Source of the DNA: an uncultured Eubacteriales bacterium
GTDB lineage: Bacteria; Bacillota; Clostridia; Peptostreptococcales; Anaerovoracaceae
Direction: 5' to 3'
NCBI GenBank assembly: GCA_900542245.1
Contig: UQMQ01000015.1
Location: forward strand, 1 to 24,613
Length of the DNA stretch: 24,613 nt
The notes beneath the pieces are model-generated. The model saw only the letters and a program-made list of their open reading frames with translations. It was not told the origin of the DNA and did not search any database. The position numbers and the translations under genes were made by a program. Below are positions 1 through 6,923 of this stretch, piece after piece; the stretch's first letter is position 1, and every line of letters begins with the position of its first letter.

Positions 1-7
1 AAACGCT

Positions 8-32
8 GAAACCCAGTCAACGACTGGGTTTC
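8..32 (-). terminator. Terminator hairpin after tRNA-Leu
   Basis: A perfect inverted repeat with 11-bp arms (8-18 and 22-32) and a 3-nt loop lies just past the CCA end of tRNA-Leu. Read on the minus strand, the 3' arm ends in GGGTTTC and runs into CAGCGTTT. This resembles an intrinsic terminator with a weak U tract. It is the only obvious stop signal for the tRNA transcript. Confidence 0.6.
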
Positions 33-63
33 ACGACCATGCATTCTAAATGGTCACTGTACT

Positions 64-146
64 TGGTGCGGTCGAAGGGATTCGAACCCCCATGGTCGCC
101 CACACGGACCTGAACCGTGCGCGTCTGCCAATTCCGCCACGACCGC
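64..146 (-). tRNA. tRNA-Leu (anticodon CAG)
   Basis: The minus strand folds as a class II tRNA. The 7-bp acceptor stem is GCGGTCG/CGACCGC, followed by discriminator A and an encoded CCA. The D arm contains TTGGCAGAC. The anticodon stem is CACGG/CCGTG around loop TTCAGGT, giving anticodon CAG. A long variable arm (TGG/CCA stem) and a T loop TTCGAAT follow. The long variable arm and the A discriminator are leucine features. The gene has its own promoter and a leader hairpin upstream, so it is probably transcribed alone. Confidence 0.95.
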
Positions 147-152
147 ATATAT

Positions 153-180
153 GATTGTTCCGCGCCTCAGCGGAACAATC
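153..180 (-). other. Perfect hairpin in the tRNA-Leu 5' leader
   Basis: Arms of 11 bp (153-163 and 170-180) enclose a 6-nt loop. The hairpin begins about where transcription from the predicted promoter would start and ends 6 nt before the mature tRNA 5' end. Neither side has a good U tract, so it is a poor terminator for the upstream permease gene. A role in leader stability or RNase P processing is inferred only from its position. Confidence 0.6.
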
Positions 181-183
181 ATT

Positions 184-212
184 ATTATACAACATGTTTT
201 TAGAAATTGCAA
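184..212 (-). promoter_or_regulatory. Promoter of tRNA-Leu
   Basis: The minus strand carries -35 TTGCAA (207-212), a 17-bp spacer and a consensus -10 TATAAT (184-189). It lies between the permease stop codon and the tRNA and points at the tRNA. Predicted initiation is near 177. Confidence 0.7.
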
Positions 213-252
213 CGAAAATTTTGCAATATTTTTAAGTTTTCTGAGATTTTTT

Positions 253-1389
253 TCAGCCGATCGTGATTTCCTTCTTTTTGAGGCGGCTGTACACGCTCCT
301 GCGCACCAGCGCGTAGATGACCGAAAACAGCGGAATAAAGAGGATAATTCCAAAAATACCGGAAACCTTGCCGCCCACGACGACCGCCAGCAGGGTCCAG
401 AGCGCAGGCAGACCTACCGAGGTACCAACGACCTTCGGATAAACGATATGCCCTTCGATCTGCTGAATGACGAAGAATACTGCCAGGAACCAGAGTGCCT
501 TCTCCAGACTCGTCACCGCGATCAGCAGGAAACCGAACGCCATACCGATGAACGCACCGACAAACGGAATGATGGACATGCAGCCGATGATGACCGAAAT
601 GCTGCCCGCATACGGGAACCCGCCGATTAGCAGTGTGATGAAGAACATCATACCGAGGATCACAGCTTCCAGACATTGCCCGGACAGGAATCCGGCAAAC
701 GTCTTATACGACAGGCTCGCAATGTCGCAGACCTCATCCGCCCACGACTTTTTGAGATAGGCGTAAGCAATCTGTTTCGCCTGCTTGCCCAGCTTGCGCT
801 TGTTCAGCAGAATGTAGATCGCAAAAATCAAGCCGAAGCCGATGTTTGCCACCACGCCGAACACGCTGTTCGCCGCCTGCGTGGCAGTAGACAAGATCTC
901 GCCGCTGTTGTCGCGCAGCCCCTGCAGCAGCTTTTCCCAATCGAAATTCACGATCCAGGCCTTCACACCGCTCATGTCCAGCCCGTAGCTTTCGGCCAGC
1001 GCGATCCAGGACTGATAGTTTTCATTGACGATCGCTGCGATACTTTTGATCGACTCCGCCATATTCGGGAAGATGACCCGACCGACGAAGGACACCGCCA
1101 GCACGACGAGCACCAGTGTCGCGATCAGACTCAAGGCGCTTTTGACACGCCGCAAAACCCTCCAGCCGTATCGCGTGCTCAGCCACTCGATTTTTTTCTC
1201 CAGAAAGTTCATCGGCACGTTCAAGATAAAGGCGATGATCCCGCCCGCGATCAGCGGCATTACAAGCCCGATCATCATACCCAGCGCACCGGCAACCAGA
1301 TTCAGGTGCTGCAGTGCCACAAGCAGGGTCACCCCCACGATGACCAATAACAAACTATTCTTCAAACTTTTATCCGGTTTTTGTTCCAT
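253..1389 (-). CDS. AI-2E family (UPF0118/PerM-like) membrane permease
   Basis: The 378-residue protein belongs by sequence pattern to the AI-2E/PerM transporter family (PF01594). Two adjacent hydrophobic helices lie near the N-terminus (about residues 12-30 and 33-58). A variable extracytoplasmic stretch (about 60-180) follows, then a cluster of helices containing GFLSGQCLEAVILG and LVVGGKVSGIFGI-like segments typical of the family's conserved C-terminal half. Length is normal. Substrates vary in the family (autoinducer-2 export, Na+/H+ exchange) and cannot be inferred here. The ATG start is preceded by AGGAAAGGATG. It lies 69 bp downstream of the nitroreductase gene and could be cotranscribed with it; no terminator separates the two. 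Confidence 0.85.
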   Translation of the reverse strand: MEQKPDKSLKNSLLLVIVGVTLLVALQHLNLVAGALGMMIGLVMPLIAGGIIAFILNVPMNFLEKKIEWLSTRYGWRVLRRVKSALSLIATLVLVVLAVSFVGRVIFPNMAESIKSIAAIVNENYQSWIALAESYGLDMSGVKAWIVNFDWEKLLQGLRDNSGEILSTATQAANSVFGVVANIGFGLIFAIYILLNKRKLGKQAKQIAYAYLKKSWADEVCDIASLSYKTFAGFLSGQCLEAVILGMMFFITLLIGGFPYAGSISVIIGCMSIIPFVGAFIGMAFGFLLIAVTSLEKALWFLAVFFVIQQIEGHIVYPKVVGTSVGLPALWTLLAVVVGGKVSGIFGIILFIPLFSVIYALVRRSVYSRLKKKEITIG

Positions 1390-1458
1390 CTCTCATCCTT
1401 TCCTCTCCGCGCGGCGCACAAACCAGGTCCCCTGCCCGGCGTGTGCCGTCCGCCCGCG

Positions 1459-2241
1459 CTACTTCAGTGTCTTGATATCCGCAAGCTTCAAACGCCGCGG
1501 AATGTAGAAATACTCCTCCGTCGGGTAGCCCAGCAGCATGCAGCCGTAAAACGCGTTGTTCTCCGGTATCGGAAACATCGCCGCCAGCTTATCACATCTG
1601 TGCAAAAACCGCTGCAGATAGCCGGACCAGCAGGTGCCGATGCCGCGCGCCTGCAGCACCAGCTCCGCGTAGGTCAGTGCGATCGTGGTATCCTCCGACG
1701 GGCGATTCGCATTGTTTCTGGCATAGGCAATGATCACGCTCTGCGCCTTGCCGAACACCTTGTTCAAACCGTCCGCAAGTCCGTCCAATACCTCCGGGCA
1801 ATCTCCGCTCTCCCGCAGATATTCCACGATCAGCGCCATCATCGCATCGATCTCCTCCTGCCCGCTGACCACATAATACTTCGTCGGGTGCTGGTTCTTG
1901 GCACTCGGCGCCCATGCCGCCGCGTTCAGCGCGCTCTCAATCTCCGTCATCGGTACCGGCTCCGGTTTGAAATTGCGGTAGGAACGCTTGGTCAGCAGGA
2001 AATTCTCCAAATCTGCAGAAAACGTGTCTGCCAGCACCGGCATCTCTTCGTTCAGAATTGCCGGCTGCTCCCCGTAGCTGATTGCGTTCTCCGGACAGGC
2101 GATTGCGCAGTGCATGCATTTGATGCAGCCTTTCTCATGGTTGACGACAGGCTTGCCGTCGCGTACTTCGATCGCCCCGCATACGCACTTATCTGCGCAT
2201 CGCAGGCAGCGGATACATTTGTCTTCATGAATTTGAATCAT
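1459..2241 (-). CDS. Ferredoxin-nitroreductase fusion (4Fe-4S flavoprotein)
   Basis: The 260-residue protein combines a bacterial 2x[4Fe-4S] ferredoxin domain (about residues 1-55) with a nitroreductase-family FMN domain (about 80-240). Both cluster motifs are intact: C9-C12-C15-C19 and C39-C42-C45-C49, the latter followed by proline. The nitroreductase part starts at the RSYRNFKPEP motif and carries APSAKNQHP and GIGTCWSGYL, as is usual in the family. Such fusions are common in anaerobes and are thought to pass electrons from ferredoxin to a flavin and then to an unidentified organic substrate. The start is well placed behind AAGGAGGCACGACA. The protein has no signal peptide and should be cytoplasmic. 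The integrase gene ends 82 bp upstream; no clear promoter was seen. Confidence 0.9.
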   Translation of the reverse strand: MIQIHEDKCIRCLRCADKCVCGAIEVRDGKPVVNHEKGCIKCMHCAIACPENAISYGEQPAILNEEMPVLADTFSADLENFLLTKRSYRNFKPEPVPMTEIESALNAAAWAPSAKNQHPTKYYVVSGQEEIDAMMALIVEYLRESGDCPEVLDGLADGLNKVFGKAQSVIIAYARNNANRPSEDTTIALTYAELVLQARGIGTCWSGYLQRFLHRCDKLAAMFPIPENNAFYGCMLLGYPTEEYFYIPRRLKLADIKTLK

Positions 2242-2323
2242 TGTCGTGCCTCCTTGTATCTTTCGTCTTTCTTTACGATTTATGATTGTTGTTACGATCC
2301 GTTTCTCTTTTTCTCTATTTTGC

Positions 2324-3127
2324 TCACCAGTTCACCGTCTTATCGATCTGCTTCTTCTGTTCCGCCGCGCTGAGCCGCAGATAGATCGCCGTCGTGTTCA
2401 GACTCTCATGCCCGAGCACATCGGAGAGCAGCGCGATATTCTTGTTTTGTTTCAAAAAAAGGATCGCAAACAGGTGGCGGAAAGCATGCGGATGCAGCAC
2501 TTCCTCGCGGATCCCGTATTTGAGCCCGTATTTTTTGATCTGGCTGCTGATCCCGCTGGTCGACATCCGTACGCCGTATCTGTTCGGAAACAGATACACC
2601 GAATCTACGGTTTTAAAGTATTCCCGGCTTTCCTGGATCAGATTTTTGGGAATCAGAATTTTGCGGATCTTGCCCTTCGTCCAAAGTGTAAACTCTCCGG
2701 TTTTGAGGCAGCTCTTCTCAAGCTTCGCCAGTTCGGAGGCTCTGCACCCCGTTGTCGCCAGAAATTTGACCATGTAATAAACCTTCCATTTCCCATTTTC
2801 AGCCAGACAGTCTAAAAAACGGCGGTACTCCCGCATGGAAATGACATTTTCGACGGAACTTCGTTTCGGCAGCTTGATGCCCTTGACCTTGCACTCCGGC
2901 CTGTCGGCAAATTCGCAGTAAACATTCATGGACACGCAGCGCAGCGCAGCCGTCTTAGGCTTATTCAGCCCCATCTGCCAGTGCTTGAAATCGATCATAT
3001 TTTCCTTATTCAATTCCTCATATCGACCAAAGAATTGCCTCACAGCTCTTGTGTAGCTCTCGATTGTGCTTGGCGATCTTTCTAAATTCACCAAGTACTT
3101 TCTAAATTCGTCAATTCTGCTGTCCAC
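2324..3127 (-). CDS. Tyrosine recombinase (XerC/D-like integrase)
   Basis: The 267-residue protein has an N-terminal core-binding (SAM-like) domain (about 1-85) and a C-terminal catalytic domain (about 90-262). The catalytic set is complete: R129 (in GCRASE), K151 or K153 in the beta-hairpin, H214-x-x-R217, H240 (GHES) and nucleophile Y249 (AIYLRLS). It should therefore cut and rejoin DNA through a 3'-phosphotyrosine. No excisionase, phage or conjugation gene adjoins it, so it is an orphan. It may be a domesticated Xer-like or inversion-type recombinase. The likely start is GTG at 3127; an AAGGAG sequence lies 13 nt upstream, with a start-stop ATGTAG between the two. Its own promoter is at 3166-3194. 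Confidence 0.88.
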   Translation of the reverse strand: MDSRIDEFRKYLVNLERSPSTIESYTRAVRQFFGRYEELNKENMIDFKHWQMGLNKPKTAALRCVSMNVYCEFADRPECKVKGIKLPKRSSVENVISMREYRRFLDCLAENGKWKVYYMVKFLATTGCRASELAKLEKSCLKTGEFTLWTKGKIRKILIPKNLIQESREYFKTVDSVYLFPNRYGVRMSTSGISSQIKKYGLKYGIREEVLHPHAFRHLFAILFLKQNKNIALLSDVLGHESLNTTAIYLRLSAAEQKKQIDKTVNW

Positions 3128-3165
3128 TGCTACATTGTTTCTCCTTGTCTGATGCTCATCTTACT

Positions 3166-3194
3166 ATTCTACTAAGATTTTGTGGATTTGTAAA
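3166..3194 (-). promoter_or_regulatory. Promoter of the orphan integrase
   Basis: Minus-strand -35 TTTACA (3189-3194), a 17-bp spacer and -10 TAGAAT (3166-3171) lie about 40 bp before the GTG start. Both boxes match the sigma-A consensus at five of six positions. Confidence 0.55.
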
Positions 3195-3260
3195 GAATTT
3201 ATCCGCTGATTCCGCCCCTTGATTCCGCGCCTGCACGTTTTGCGAATCCCACGCCACACC

Positions 3261-4199
3261 TTACAAGCCGCCGTAAAAAATGTGCATGATATTCCAAATG
3301 CTGATGCCTGCCAGTCCGTACTCCGCGACCAGCGCCAGCCGCGCCTGCCAGCTTCGCTCATTCTCAAACCAGACAATGTGCTTCACACCCGTCGCTGTCG
3401 CATACGTATAGAACGGCGCCTGCGCGGTCTCATCCCATTCGACCGGTACGCCGTAGTATTCCGCCCGCGCCTGTGCCTGATAATTAGTCAATTTCTCAGC
3501 CTTCGACTCGCCCCGCACAAACGGCAGCGCCCAGTCGTAGCCGTAGTTGCTCATTCCCATGAGAATTTTCTCTGCCGGAATCTCCGTCAAGCCGTATTCC
3601 AGCACCCGCCGCACATGATTGATCGGCGATACCGCCATCGGCTCCCCATAGGTATATCCCCATTCATAGGTCATCAGCAGGCAGTAATCTGCCGCGCGCC
3701 CCATGCCCGCGTAGTCGTGCCCCTCGTACAGAACCCCGGTCTGATCGGCGCGCACCTTAGGCGCCAGCGCCACGCTCGTCAAATATCCCTGCGGCGAAAG
3801 CCGCGCCTGTGTCCGCGCGACCAAATCGACATAATCCGCCGCATACGCCCGCGGTATGTATTCAAAATCGAAGTCCACACCGCCCAGGTTCTTTGTGCGC
3901 AGATTCGCCGCAATATTGTCGGTCAGATTTGTCTGTGCCGCGGGATCTTCAAAAACCGCCGCCGCGATGTTGTCGTTAAATCTGCCTTCCGCATCCAGCG
4001 GTGTCAGCACCATCATCGGCCGCACCCCGGCAGCGTTGGCCGCCGTCACCATATTCTCATCCGCAAGATTCACCAGACGCCCCTCCGCCGTAAAACCGTA
4101 ACTGAACGCCGACAGCCACGTCAGCCGCGGCAGCCACCACGCCAGCGTTTCCTCGCTGATCGACGGATACGCGTAACCGTTCACAAGATACTCTGCCAT
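3261..4199 (-). CDS. Glycoside hydrolase family 18, SleL/YaaH-like
   Basis: The 312-residue protein is a GH18 TIM barrel related to the spore-cortex glycosylases SleL/YaaH. The catalytic strand reads GVDFDFEYIP, with D109, D111 and the acid/base E113 intact, matching DxxDxDxE. Other family strands visible are LLMTYEWGY, KILMGMSNYGYDW and GISIWNI. Known relatives cleave N-acetylglucosaminidic bonds in peptidoglycan, often in spore cortex. It has no LysM repeats and no signal peptide, so only the catalytic domain is present. This could suit a spore-coat or mother-cell location, or another glycan substrate. Translation is well supported by GGAGGTGTGAT before the ATG. The gene is divergent from the iron alcohol dehydrogenase at 4430. 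Confidence 0.85.
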   Translation of the reverse strand: MAEYLVNGYAYPSISEETLAWWLPRLTWLSAFSYGFTAEGRLVNLADENMVTAANAAGVRPMMVLTPLDAEGRFNDNIAAAVFEDPAAQTNLTDNIAANLRTKNLGGVDFDFEYIPRAYAADYVDLVARTQARLSPQGYLTSVALAPKVRADQTGVLYEGHDYAGMGRAADYCLLMTYEWGYTYGEPMAVSPINHVRRVLEYGLTEIPAEKILMGMSNYGYDWALPFVRGESKAEKLTNYQAQARAEYYGVPVEWDETAQAPFYTYATATGVKHIVWFENERSWQARLALVAEYGLAGISIWNIMHIFYGGL

Positions 4200-4242
4200 A
4201 TCACACCTCCTGCATGATAATGTATGCTGTAGCCGCGGAAGA

Positions 4243-4254
4243 TTTCCCGGGAAA
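4243..4254. promoter_or_regulatory. 12-bp palindrome in the divergent GH18/ADH region
   Basis: TTTCCCGGGAAA is a perfect palindrome 44 bp before the GH18 ATG and 44 bp before the -35 box of the divergent dehydrogenase promoter. Its symmetry and its place between two divergent genes suggest an operator, but the regulator is unknown. Confidence 0.3.
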
Positions 4255-4297
4255 ATATCACGAGCCGGTCTTTTTCTCTTTTTTCCCTTTTTGGGGC

Positions 4298-4327
4298 TTG
4301 CGCGGCAGAAATCCTTCGACGTATAAT
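4298..4327 (+). promoter_or_regulatory. Promoter of the iron alcohol dehydrogenase
   Basis: -35 TTGCGC (4298-4303), an 18-bp spacer and a consensus -10 TATAAT (4322-4327) point towards the gene at 4430. They imply a leader of about 95 nt. The leader holds an inverted repeat TTCCGG/CCGGAA (4352-4357 and 4365-4370). Confidence 0.55.
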
Positions 4328-4429
4328 CAAAGTATCATTTACTTGCGAGTTTTCCGGCACACGTCCGGAAGAAAGGATCGTTTGACCGTTCGGGCACTTC
4401 CCCACAATCGGTGAAAACATAGAAAGCAT

Positions 4430-5635
4430 ATGAATCAGACATTTTGCAGAATCTATCAATACGCTATGAAAATCGGCATGTACTGCCTGCCTTGGCGCGT
4501 ACCGCAGCTGCTGGAGGGTCCGGGCGCGATTCGCCGACTCCCGCAGCTGATACAGAAACAGGGCTGTCATAATGTCCTGATTTCTACCGGCAGCTATCTG
4601 CTCTCGCACGGTGCTTTGGACCCACTGTTCCAGGCGCTTGACGCGGAAGGCGTGGACTATGTGCTGCATGCCGGTATCCCCGCGAACCCATCGGACGAAG
4701 ATGTCGAACGCGGCGTCAGACTTTATCACGAAAACAACTGCGACAGCCTGCTCGCCTTCGGCGGCGGTTCTCCGATGGACGCCTGCAAGGCGGTCGCGGC
4801 CCGCATCACTCGCCCGCATAAAAGCGTTAATGAGCTGCAGGGTCTGCTCAAGGTCGTAAAAAAGACCCCGCCGATCTTCGCAGTGCCGACGACTGCCGGC
4901 ACCGGCTCAGAGACTACGATCGCTGCGGTCATCACCGAAGCCAAAACACATCACAAGGCTTCCATCAACGACCCGCACCTGATTCCGTCCTTTGCGGTAT
5001 TGGACCCGGAGCTGACCCTCAGCCTGCCGCCGCAGACCACCGCTGAAACCGGTTTAGACGCGCTCTGCCACGCGGTCGAGGCCTATACCAACAACACCTA
5101 TAATACCCGCCTTGAAAAGGAAATGGCAGAGAAGGCTGTCCGCCTGATCCATGAAAACCTGTATACCGTTTACTGCCATGGGGACAATATAGAAGCAAGG
5201 CAAAACATGCAGCTTGCGGCATTCTATGCCGGACGCGCCTTTACCCGCGGCTGCGTTGGCTACGTCCACGCGATCGGTCATACGCTAGGCGGTCTGTATG
5301 GACTGCCGCATGGCCGCGCGATGGGCATCCTGCTGCCGCATGTGATGCGGCTTTACGGCACTGCCGCCCATGAGCGTCTCGCCCGTCTGGCGGAGGTCTG
5401 CGGCATGACAGGCGCGGACGACGCAGAGAAGGCAAATCGCTTTCTCGCTTGGATCGAGCAGCTCAAAGCAGATATGCAGATCCCACGCTATATCGACCCG
5501 ATTCGACCGCAGGACGAAGCGCAGATCATTGCCTGGGCCAGGAAAGAAGCCAATCCGCTCTATCCGACACCGATCGTCTGGGGACAGGCAGAATTCAAAA
5601 ACGCCCTGAGGGTCGTTCAGGGCATCGAGGGCTAA
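4430..5635 (+). CDS. Iron-containing alcohol dehydrogenase (group III)
   Basis: The 401-residue protein is a full-length Fe-ADH. An N-terminal Rossmann-like half contains GGGSPMD (111-117) and TTAGTGSE (154-161) for NAD(P) binding. The metal ligands fall at D210, H214, H280 and H294, with spacing that matches FucO-type enzymes. It should interconvert an alcohol and an aldehyde using NAD(P)H in fermentation; the substrate is not evident. The N-terminal stretch RIYQYAMKIGMYCLPWRVP resembles the start of related clostridial enzymes, which supports the first ATG although the ribosome binding site (AGAAAGC) is weak. A small gene of unknown function follows 57 bp downstream with no terminator between, so the two may share a transcript. 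Confidence 0.92.
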   Translation: MNQTFCRIYQYAMKIGMYCLPWRVPQLLEGPGAIRRLPQLIQKQGCHNVLISTGSYLLSHGALDPLFQALDAEGVDYVLHAGIPANPSDEDVERGVRLYHENNCDSLLAFGGGSPMDACKAVAARITRPHKSVNELQGLLKVVKKTPPIFAVPTTAGTGSETTIAAVITEAKTHHKASINDPHLIPSFAVLDPELTLSLPPQTTAETGLDALCHAVEAYTNNTYNTRLEKEMAEKAVRLIHENLYTVYCHGDNIEARQNMQLAAFYAGRAFTRGCVGYVHAIGHTLGGLYGLPHGRAMGILLPHVMRLYGTAAHERLARLAEVCGMTGADDAEKANRFLAWIEQLKADMQIPRYIDPIRPQDEAQIIAWARKEANPLYPTPIVWGQAEFKNALRVVQGIEG

Positions 5636-5692
5636 CCGACTGCCCTGCATAGGCACTGCAGCCGCAGTCATACATTTGGGAGGTTTTTTGAT

Positions 5693-5995
5693 ATGAAACA
5701 AATCCGATTAGTACCCGATCCGCCATTTTATAACAGTGTGGACATTGCCGTTCTCGATTTTCCCGCCGGGCTTGACGGTGCGGCGCGCAGGCGCTGCAAG
5801 ATCACTGTGGAATTCGCCGAGGTCGATGTGCGTCAGCTGCAGGCACGCGGTCTGGATCACGACGGCGCGCTGGCCTATTATCACGACTGGCTGTATCAGG
5901 TCGTCAAGGTGCATCTCGCGCAGGATTGGGCATGTATCGGCGGCATGGACGAGGTCTTTGCCTGTATCGAAACAGCGCTCGCTCGCTATTACTGA
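5693..5995 (+). CDS. Hypothetical protein, 100 residues
   Basis: I do not recognise this protein. It is small, soluble and mildly acidic, with no signal peptide, membrane segment or cysteine-cluster motif. It begins with a beta-rich region containing DPPFYNSVDIAVLDF and ends in a predicted helix (MDEVFACIETALARYY). Coding is supported by a strong GGGAGG nine bases before the ATG and by third-position G/C bias like its neighbours. It lies 57 bp after the alcohol dehydrogenase in the same direction. It converges on the GT51 gene with only 20 bp between stop codons and no visible terminator. A role linked to the dehydrogenase is possible but rests on position only. Confidence 0.7.
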   Translation: MKQIRLVPDPPFYNSVDIAVLDFPAGLDGAARRRCKITVEFAEVDVRQLQARGLDHDGALAYYHDWLYQVVKVHLAQDWACIGGMDEVFACIETALARYY

Positions 5996-6015
5996 CGCCT
6001 GCTGCGCACAACGGG

Positions 6016-6696
6016 CTACTGTATTTCGCCCTCGGTGATATAGCCGTTTTCGACCATGCAGGTCAGCACCTGCTGCCTGCGCTCCTCCGCCAGCTTCGGA
6101 TTGACGGTCGGCGCGTAGACGGACGGGGCGTTTGGGATGCCCGCCAGCATGGTGCACTCGTAATCGTTCAAGTCGCTTGGGTCTTTATCATAATACCCAT
6201 GTGCGGCATCATAGATATTGTAGTAGCCTGCCCCGAAGTAAATCGAATTGACATACAGCTCGAACAGGGTCTTTTTGTCGCAGAGATCTTCCAGCTCCTG
6301 CGCGACGAAGACCTCCGCAACCTTGCGCGTGAACTTCTTTTCCTGCGAAAAATACATGTTCTTGGCAAGCTGCTGCGTGATCGTACTGCCCCCTTCAATC
6401 AGGCGCCCGGCTTCGATATTATGCCACATCGCGCGTCCGGTCGCGAGAATATCAAAGCCATGGTGGCGAAAGAACCGCCGATCCTCCGCTGCGATCACCG
6501 CCTCGATATACCGCTTCGGCAGCGCATCGTAGGTTGTATAATGTGTCTGCGCCTCGATCGCCGCGACCTTCTCGCTGACCGGAACCGCCGCGACAGCTTC
6601 CTTATATAGTTGATAGCCGTTATAGGTCACGATCCCGCAAATCGCCAAAGCTGCGATCAAGACGATGGCAAGCAGCCTGCCTATCAGTTTTTTCAT
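6016..6696 (-). CDS. Monofunctional peptidoglycan glycosyltransferase (GT51)
   Basis: The 226-residue protein has one N-terminal transmembrane anchor (about 8-24) followed by a GT51 domain. The hallmark motifs are present in order: EDRRFFRHHGFD (71-82, catalytic E71), GGSTITQQLAKN (102-113), RKVAEVFVAQELE (124-136, second glutamate E128) and NSIYFGAGYYNI (150-161). It would polymerise lipid II into glycan strands on the outer face of the membrane. No transpeptidase domain follows, so it is an MtgA/SgtB-like monofunctional enzyme rather than a class A PBP. Length is normal for that type. The gene is single, convergent with the hypothetical gene at 5693, and separated from the upstream lysine exporter by a terminator. 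The ribosome binding site is weak (AAAGAG). Confidence 0.9.
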   Translation of the reverse strand: MKKLIGRLLAIVLIAALAICGIVTYNGYQLYKEAVAAVPVSEKVAAIEAQTHYTTYDALPKRYIEAVIAAEDRRFFRHHGFDILATGRAMWHNIEAGRLIEGGSTITQQLAKNMYFSQEKKFTRKVAEVFVAQELEDLCDKKTLFELYVNSIYFGAGYYNIYDAAHGYYDKDPSDLNDYECTMLAGIPNAPSVYAPTVNPKLAEERRQQVLTCMVENGYITEGEIQ

Positions 6697-6814
6697 CTCA
6701 ATAATCTCTTTCCCTTATACACCTTGTTTGCTTCGCGCCCGCTCCCTCTGCGGACGTTTTTTCTATATGACTATGTTACCACAAAACCGCCCCGCGTAAA
6801 ACCCTCGAAAACTT

Positions 6815-6860
6815 ACAAAAAAGACCCTGCGCTTACATTTTCGTAAGTTTACAGAGTCTT
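6815..6860 (-). terminator. Terminator after the LysO-like exporter
   Basis: On the minus strand a stem starting AAGAC and ending GTCTT (outer arms 6821-6825 and 6856-6860, inner CTTAC/GTAAG) is followed directly by a run of six T. It lies 64 bp past the exporter stop codon and ahead of the GT51 gene. Confidence 0.75.
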
Positions 6861-6923
6861 GCGCCTGTTTTTATTATGTTTACGCCCCATATCCGGTCTT
6901 TTTTCGTCTCGGGCGCCGTCCTT

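Noticed and set aside
4214..4262. Sigma-E-like boxes (GTGATATT and CATACATT on the minus strand) before the GH18 gene
   Set aside because: Each box looks good, but they are 27 bp apart, about twice the spacing used by sigma-E promoters.
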